A DNA stretch of 39,310 bases from an uncultured Clostridium sp. Its GTDB lineage: Bacteria; Bacillota; Clostridia; Lachnospirales; Lachnospiraceae. Made by a program: the position numbers and the translations under genes. Positions 34,417-39,310 of this stretch are shown here, one piece after another. The notes below the pieces were generated by a model that saw only the letters and a list, made by a program, of their open reading frames with translations, did no database searches and was not told the DNA's origin. Position 1 is the first letter of the stretch. Every line of letters starts with the position of its first letter. The DNA lies in contig UQTA01000026.1 in NCBI GenBank assembly GCA_900543885.1, positions 1 through 39,310 of the forward strand, read 5' to 3'.

Positions 34417-35623
34417 AACCCATTCTCCTTCTTACCGTCTTCATGCTTTCTACAAAAGCATCAATCTCTTCTTCTGTATTATAGAAGAAAAGACTGGCTC
34501 TTGTGGTGGAAGAAACACCCAGATATTCCATCAGCGGCTGGGCACAGTGATGTCCTGCACGGACTGCGATCCCGTCTGCATCTAAAATAGCACTTACATC
34601 ATGGGGGTGCACCCCATCTATGGCGAAAGTAAGGATTCCACAGTGTTCTTCTGCCTTTTCGGAACCTAATACATGGACATAAGGAATCTGTTTCAGACCT
34701 TCTAAGGCTCTGGCAGTCAAAGCTTCTTCACGTTTTCTGACCTCATCAAATCCCACCTGCTGCAGATATTCAACAGCAGCTTTTAATCCCCAGGCTCCTG
34801 CTGCATTCACAGTACCTGCTTCAAATTTATGGGGAAGAGGTGCAAATACAGTACCTGTACGACTGACAGAATCAATCATCTCTCCGCCTGTAAGGAAAGG
34901 CGGCATTTCTTCTAACAGTTCTTTCTTTCCGTAAAGAACACCGATCCCCATAGGTCCCATGAGTTTGTGACCGGAAAATGCCATAAAATCTACATCCAGT
35001 TCTTTCACATTGATCGGCATGTGGGGCGCGCTCTGAGCGGCATCCATAACAACTACTGCCCCGTGTTTTCTGGCCAGCTTTACGATCTTTTCAACAGGCG
35101 CCGTCCGTCCCAATACATTAGAAACCTGGGCGATAGCTACCAGACGGGTTTTATCGGTAATAGCATTTTCCAGTGTTTCATCACTTAAAAAGCCGGTCTG
35201 GTCACATTCCAGGAATTTAAGTTCTGCACCCGTCTGACGACATACCATCTGCCATGGAAGCAGGTTGCTGTGATGCTCCATAATGCTTACCAGCACCTCA
35301 TCTCCTGCTTTTAAATGATTCAGCCCATAGCTGTAAGCCACCAGATTTAAGCCTTCTGTGGTATTTCTGGTGAAAATGATCTCTTCTGTGCTTTCTGCGC
35401 CGATAAACTTGCGGACGGTCTCTCTGGCTTCTTCGTAGCAGTCTGTTGCTTCTACACTTAACTCATAAAGACCTCTTAATGGGTTTGCATTATATTTTTC
35501 ATAAAACTGTGCCTCTGCCTGGATCACCGCTTCCGGTCTCTGGGACGTTGCCGCATTATCCAGATAGATCACTTTATTATTTTCCAGAAGAGGAAAATCT
35601 TTTCTGTATGGATTATAGTTCAT
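34406..35623 (-). CDS. sufS: Cysteine desulfurase (SufS, group II)
   Basis: 405 aa, PLP-dependent. The cofactor lysine is in SGHKLMGP, the substrate Cys in RAGHHCAQPLM, and the N-terminal YLDNAATSQ is typical. It removes sulfur from cysteine for Fe-S cluster assembly. The start at 35623 lies after GGAGG within the end of sufD (11-nt overlap). A longer upstream frame to 35695 has no ribosome site. Confidence 0.96.
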   Translation of the reverse strand: MNYNPYRKDFPLLENNKVIYLDNAATSQRPEAVIQAEAQFYEKYNANPLRGLYELSVEATDCYEEARETVRKFIGAESTEEIIFTRNTTEGLNLVAYSYGLNHLKAGDEVLVSIMEHHSNLLPWQMVCRQTGAELKFLECDQTGFLSDETLENAITDKTRLVAIAQVSNVLGRTAPVEKIVKLARKHGAVVVMDAAQSAPHMPINVKELDVDFMAFSGHKLMGPMGIGVLYGKKELLEEMPPFLTGGEMIDSVSRTGTVFAPLPHKFEAGTVNAAGAWGLKAAVEYLQQVGFDEVRKREEALTARALEGLKQIPYVHVLGSEKAEEHCGILTFAIDGVHPHDVSAILDADGIAVRAGHHCAQPLMEYLGVSSTTRASLFFYNTEEEIDAFVESMKTVRRRMGYGE

Positions 35624-36707
35624 CGTTTTCCTCCTCCAGATAACTCTGCACTGCTTTTTCCATTTCTTCATCACCGATCTTCTGGCAGACTGCATCGATC
35701 TTTGCCCTGGCGATCATCTTGCTGGCACTTTCTGCGCTCATTCCCCTGGATGATAAATAAAACAACATTTCCTCATCCAGCTGTCCAATAGAAGCGCCAT
35801 GGTTTCCTTCCACATCTTCCTCTGCACAAAGGATCAGCGGAATGGTCTGGTTGACTACATTTTCTCCCATGAGAAGTACATTTTCTGCCTCATCACCCTT
35901 AGAACCGGAGGAACCATTTTTAAAATCAATGGTACCGCGGAACAGCTTAAATGCCTGATCATCCAAGATCCCGTCTGCGTTCATTTCGCTGACTGTCTTT
36001 TTGCCCTTATGGACTGCCACATAGTTCATATCATAGCGCTGGCTGCCTTTTCCCTGATAACCGATATCTGCTTTAAAACAGCTTTCTCTGCCCTTTAAAT
36101 CTGCCAGGCAGCCGGAATAGGTCTTTTCCCCGCCTAAAAACAGCTGCAAGATTTCAAACCGTGCGCCTTCTTCGCATTCTGCGCCAATATCATTTAACAA
36201 AGTATAACCGTTCCCTAAAAGCTGCATCTGTACCAGACGTACCTTCCCGCCTTTTTCAATATGCAATTTTGTCTGGATAGCAGCAAGGCCGGCAGCTGTC
36301 TTCTCTGGAGAAGTGTAATCCATAAAAACATTTACCTCTTCCCCTTCTTTTGCGGAAATTTCTACTTTCTGAAAACTCTTTTTTCCATCTTTACATGAAA
36401 AATGAAGACGGACCGGCTTTGAAACTGCTTCTGCCCTGCTGCTCTCTATGACGATAGGAACAGAGCCTGACTTTTCTCCTAAAAGATCCATGTCCCGTCC
36501 CATTCCTGTAAGGATATCTGAAAAATCTGCCTTCTTTTCTGCTGCTTCTACAGATGATCCTGTTATATTTTCAGATGCCCCATTTACTTTTTCTATTTCA
36601 CAGGTATCCCCTGTTTCTATATCTTTTAACTTACTTTCATTCATTTTCAGCCAGTTCCATGTTCTGGAAGGAAGGCTGTTTACTGTCATATCAAGTCCCT
36701 GACCCAT
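35613..36707 (-). CDS. sufD: Fe-S cluster assembly protein SufD
   Basis: 364 aa from the ATG at 36707 (AGGAGG 6 nt upstream). The beta-helix SufBD core shows LCAEEDVEGNHGASIGQLDEE split over the conserved C-terminal motif, followed by MFYLSSRGMSAESASKMI-type helices. It partners SufB in the SufBC2D scaffold. The middle of the N-terminal part (about 35-110) is poorly conserved, as is normal for Firmicute SufD. It overlaps sufS at its 3' end and lies 31 nt after sufB. Confidence 0.93.
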   Translation of the reverse strand: MGQGLDMTVNSLPSRTWNWLKMNESKLKDIETGDTCEIEKVNGASENITGSSVEAAEKKADFSDILTGMGRDMDLLGEKSGSVPIVIESSRAEAVSKPVRLHFSCKDGKKSFQKVEISAKEGEEVNVFMDYTSPEKTAAGLAAIQTKLHIEKGGKVRLVQMQLLGNGYTLLNDIGAECEEGARFEILQLFLGGEKTYSGCLADLKGRESCFKADIGYQGKGSQRYDMNYVAVHKGKKTVSEMNADGILDDQAFKLFRGTIDFKNGSSGSKGDEAENVLLMGENVVNQTIPLILCAEEDVEGNHGASIGQLDEEMLFYLSSRGMSAESASKMIARAKIDAVCQKIGDEEMEKAVQSYLEEENDEL

Positions 36708-36738
36708 AGGGGACCTCCTTTCCACCTACACCTACTGT

Positions 36739-38145
36739 TTATCCAATACTTCCTTTCATCTCCAGACGGATCAGATTGTTCATCTCTACTGCATACTCCA
36801 AAGGAAGTTCCTTGGAAACATTATCTGCAAATCCACTGACGATCATTGCACGGGCGTCTTCTTCGCTTAAACCTCTGGACATGAGATAAAAGACTGCTTC
36901 ATCACTGATGCGTCCGATTCTTGCCTCATGGCCGATATCTGCGTCTTTTGTGCGGATATCCATAGCCGGGATCGTATCCGATCTGGAAATAGAATCCAGC
37001 ATCAGGGACTGGCATGAAACAGAAGAACGGCTGTTTTTTGCCTCTTTTGTAACAGAAACACAGCTTCTGAAAGTGCTGACACCGCCATCCTTGGAAATGG
37101 AACGGGTATTCATAAAGGAAGAGGTATCCGGTGCTGCATGGACTACTTTGGCGCCTGTATCCAGATCCTGACCTTTTCCTGCAAATGTAATGCCGGTAAA
37201 TTCCATTCTAGCGCCCCGTCCCTTTAAGATACTCATTGGATACAGGTAGGAAACATGGGATCCAAAAGAACCGGATACCCATTCGATCACGCCGCCTTCT
37301 TCTACCTGGGCCCGTTTGGTATTCAGGTTATACATGTTCTTGGACCAGTTTTCAATGGTAGAATAGCGCAGTCTTGCATTTTTTCCTACAAACAGCTCTA
37401 CGCAGCCTGCATGAAGGTTTGCTACATTATATTTCGGCGCAGAACAGCCTTCAATAAAATGAAGATCTGCCCCCTCATCTACAATGATCAGTGTATGTTC
37501 AAACTGCCCGGCACCAGGTGCATTTAAGCGGAAATAGGACTGCAGCGGAATCTCTACAGAAACATGAGGCGGTACATATACAAAAGAACCGCCGGACCAT
37601 ACTGCCCCGTGCAGCGCGGCAAATTTATGATCAGTGGGCTTTACCAGCTTCATAAAGTGTTTTCTTACCATATCTGCATAAGGACCGGTTAAAGCACTTT
37701 CCATATCTGTGTATACAACGCCCTGTTCTTCTACTTCCTTGCGCACGTTATGATAAACCAGCTCTGAATCATACTGAGCGCCTACACCAGCCAGTGATTT
37801 ACGCTCTGCCTGGGGAATTCCCAGCCGTTCAAAGGTATCTTTAATATCCTGTGGGACTTCTGACCACTTTGCAGTCATTTTTGTATTTGGACGGACATAG
37901 GTGGCGATATTGGACATATCCAGTCCTTCAATCGAAGGTCCCCAGTCCGGTATTTTCATTTCGTTGTAAATCTGAAGAGACTGAAGACGGAACAGCTCCA
38001 TCCAGGCCGGATCATGCTTTTCCCTGGAAATCTTCTCTACGATCTCCGGAGTCAGCCCCGCCTGGATCCTGTAGGCGTCTTTTTCTTCGTCTTTTATATC
38101 ATATATACTTCTGTCTATATCATTGATCTGTGTTTTTTCTTCCAT
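36739..38145 (-). CDS. sufB: Fe-S cluster assembly scaffold SufB
   Basis: 468 aa, the usual SufB length and highly conserved. Diagnostic regions: IPDWGPSIEGLD near the N-terminus, HGAVWSGGSFVYVPP, FIEGCSAPKYN, and the C-terminal DIGHEARIGRISDEA with the helix VFYLMSRGLSEEDARAM. It forms the cluster-building core with SufC and SufD. The 70 nt between sufC and sufB hold only a ribosome site and no obvious promoter. Confidence 0.97.
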   Translation of the reverse strand: MEEKTQINDIDRSIYDIKDEEKDAYRIQAGLTPEIVEKISREKHDPAWMELFRLQSLQIYNEMKIPDWGPSIEGLDMSNIATYVRPNTKMTAKWSEVPQDIKDTFERLGIPQAERKSLAGVGAQYDSELVYHNVRKEVEEQGVVYTDMESALTGPYADMVRKHFMKLVKPTDHKFAALHGAVWSGGSFVYVPPHVSVEIPLQSYFRLNAPGAGQFEHTLIIVDEGADLHFIEGCSAPKYNVANLHAGCVELFVGKNARLRYSTIENWSKNMYNLNTKRAQVEEGGVIEWVSGSFGSHVSYLYPMSILKGRGARMEFTGITFAGKGQDLDTGAKVVHAAPDTSSFMNTRSISKDGGVSTFRSCVSVTKEAKNSRSSVSCQSLMLDSISRSDTIPAMDIRTKDADIGHEARIGRISDEAVFYLMSRGLSEEDARAMIVSGFADNVSKELPLEYAVEMNNLIRLEMKGSIG

Positions 38146-38215
38146 ATGCTCTATGATTTCCTTTCCGGAAACTGCCCATCTTTTTTACTTTCAAAGGCAT
38201 ATTTATGCTTCCCTG

Positions 38216-38959
38216 TTATTTCAGAAACTCCTCAAATCCGGTCTCATTGATCTTCTCTACCAGAGAACCATCTCCTGTTTTAACGATCTTTCCTTCTACC
38301 ATTACATGGGTATAATCTACATGCAAAGCTTCCAGGATACGGGTGCTGTGAGTAATGATCAAAAGAGAACCATCCCGGTCTTTCTGGTATTCTTCCACAC
38401 CTTTTGATACAGTGCGGACTGCATCTACGTCAAGTCCTGAATCTGTTTCATCTAAAATCGCCAGATTAGGCTTTAACATAAGCATCTGAAGGATCTCTGC
38501 TTTTTTCTTTTCACCGCCGGAAAAACCAACATTCAGATCACGTTCTGCATAAGAAGGATCCATCTGCAAAAGCTCCATGGCCTTTGCCAGCTCTTTTCTG
38601 AAATCCCAGAGGCGGATGCGCTCTCCTCTTCTCTGCTCTAAAGCACTGCGGATAAAGGAGCTTAAAGACAGTCCCGGTACTTCTAACGGACTCTGGAAAG
38701 AAAGAAACATGCCGTCTTTGGCTCTTTTATCCACTGGTTCTTCATTGATCTTCTTTCCCTGAAACCAGATTTCACCGCCCGTCAGCTGATATCTTGGATT
38801 TCCCATTAATGCATAACCCAAAGTGGACTTACCAGCACCGTTTGGCCCCATTAATACATGAGTCTCTCCTTTTCCAATCTTTAAATCTACTCCGTGAAGG
38901 ATTTCTTTATCTTCTACATTTACAAATAACTGTTTTACATCCAGTAATTCCTTTGCCAT
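38216..38959 (-). CDS. sufC: Fe-S cluster assembly ATPase SufC
   Basis: 247 aa, an ABC-type ATPase that drives SufBD. Walker A is GPNGAGKST, the signature FSGGEKKKAEI and Walker B LAILDETDSGLD, all typical of SufC. The start is the ATG at 38959, 7 nt after AGGAAG; another ATG two codons upstream is too close to the site. It is the first gene of sufCBDSU, expressed from the promoter at 39.0 kb. Confidence 0.96.
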   Translation of the reverse strand: MAKELLDVKQLFVNVEDKEILHGVDLKIGKGETHVLMGPNGAGKSTLGYALMGNPRYQLTGGEIWFQGKKINEEPVDKRAKDGMFLSFQSPLEVPGLSLSSFIRSALEQRRGERIRLWDFRKELAKAMELLQMDPSYAERDLNVGFSGGEKKKAEILQMLMLKPNLAILDETDSGLDVDAVRTVSKGVEEYQKDRDGSLLIITHSTRILEALHVDYTHVMVEGKIVKTGDGSLVEKINETGFEEFLK

Positions 38960-38985
38960 GATCATACTTCCTTTCTTTCCCGTTT

Positions 38986-39014
38986 TATAAACCCAGTATG
39001 TTAATTGGTTTATA
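38986..39014. promoter_or_regulatory. suf operator site 1 (leader)
   Basis: 8-bp perfect inverted repeat TATAAACC / GGTTTATA with a 13-nt spacer, downstream of the -10 in the sufC leader. It shares 20 of 24 positions with site 2. Confidence 0.6.
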
Positions 39015-39024
39015 AAGTATATTT

Positions 39025-39053
39025 ATAATAACCTTATAAACCTAGTTTGTCAA
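39025..39053 (-). promoter_or_regulatory. Promoter of the suf operon
   Basis: TTGACA (39048-39053, reverse), 17-bp spacer, TATTAT (39025-39030, reverse). The -35 is consensus and lies inside operator site 2. Confidence 0.75.
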
Positions 39054-39060
39054 TAGGTTT
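39035..39060. promoter_or_regulatory. suf operator site 2 (over the -35)
   Basis: Inverted repeat AAACCTA / TAGGTTT with a 9-nt spacer, 49 bp from the equivalent point of site 1, in the same orientation. Binding would hide the -35 element. Confidence 0.6.
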
Positions 39061-39230
39061 TTGTTTTTATACCTGCTTGCTAATAATATGCTTTTTGGTG
39101 TATACTATATGGTAATATTTAAGAAAAAAAGAACTATATCAATAGAAAGATAAAGGAGGAAAATTAAGCAATCAAAATCATTGTTAATAGTGATTAAATA
39201 TGTTAAAATATACTCATGGAGGATATTGTT

Positions 39231-39310
39231 ATGAACACATCTAATATCACTAATTACAAACTAAAAGATTTTGCTGAATTATTAGGTGTCTCAGTCAAAA
39301 CGTTACAACG
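39231..39310 (+). mobile_element. Start of an IS607-type serine recombinase (TnpA), cut by the window end
   Basis: 27 codons are visible, beginning MNTSNITNYKLKDFAELL and continuing through GVSVKTLQR. This is the MerR-like DNA-binding start characteristic of IS607 recombinases. GGAGG lies 8 nt before the ATG. The preceding 10 nt AAATATACTC (39206-39215) are repeated in inverse at 134-143. The catalytic domain and any TnpB partner lie beyond the edge. A MerR-type regulator is the alternative. Confidence 0.7.

Noticed and set aside
1..39310. CRISPR arrays, tRNA or rRNA genes, prophage modules
   Set aside because: No regularly spaced repeats, no cloverleaf-like tRNA segments and no phage structural genes were seen.

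Overview
The window looks like an accessory-rich piece of a Gram-positive gut Firmicute chromosome, most likely Lachnospiraceae (Blautia-like). That placement is inferred from strong AGGAGG ribosome sites, sigma-A promoters of TTGACA/TATAAT type, moderate-to-low GC, a sufCBDSU operon with SufU as scaffold, and lipoprotein-type binding proteins. The species was not determined. Both edges look like ends of an insertion sequence: an IS607-type recombinase start on the right and a hairpin-bearing IS end on the left. The window may therefore be a contig bounded by IS copies.

Layout. 0.2-2.9 kb: polyamine genes (spermidine synthase and an Orn/Lys/Arg decarboxylase) behind a promoter, a roughly 220-nt folded RNA and two tandem terminator hairpins. 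3.2-13.3 kb: a ten-gene leftward operon (cyclase-family hydrolase, NAD epimerase, complete Opp/Dpp-type ABC importer, short-chain dehydrogenase, M20 carbamoylase/allantoate-amidohydrolase-type enzyme, RidA). Divergent from it at 13.5-15.8 kb are a LacI-family regulator and a frameshifted allantoinase/hydantoinase-like gene. Two LacI-type operators sit between the divergent promoters. Together these look like an uptake and ring-opening pathway for a cyclic amide or ureide, with the ring-opening enzyme broken in this sequence. 16.2-17.4 kb: a two-gene chromate-type transporter. 17.5-22.6 kb: an Fe3+/hexose-phosphate-type ABC importer with two ATPases and a fused double permease, divergent from a membrane-bound AraC-type sensor-regulator (22.8-25.0 kb). 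25.1 kb: thioredoxin. 25.6-31.1 kb: a cyclic-di-GMP module with an intact diguanylate cyclase, an intact EAL phosphodiesterase overlapping it tail to tail, and a GGDEF-family protein with a damaged motif. 31.2-33.5 kb: a GntR regulator and an amino-acid permease. 33.7-33.9 kb: a long hairpin and an M20 peptidase remnant. 34.0-39.0 kb: sufU-S-D-B-C, transcribed leftward from a promoter covered by twin dyad operators.

Most unusual structure. A dispersed repeat occurs three times (about 1.07, 3.66-3.82 and 15.99-16.15 kb). The best copy folds on one strand into a long rod-like hairpin rich in G-U pairs. A second, decayed copy keeps the outer helix through compatible base changes. The two longer copies lie in opposite orientation on either side of most of the catabolic island. 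The other candidate for something undescribed is the folded RNA in front of the decarboxylase.
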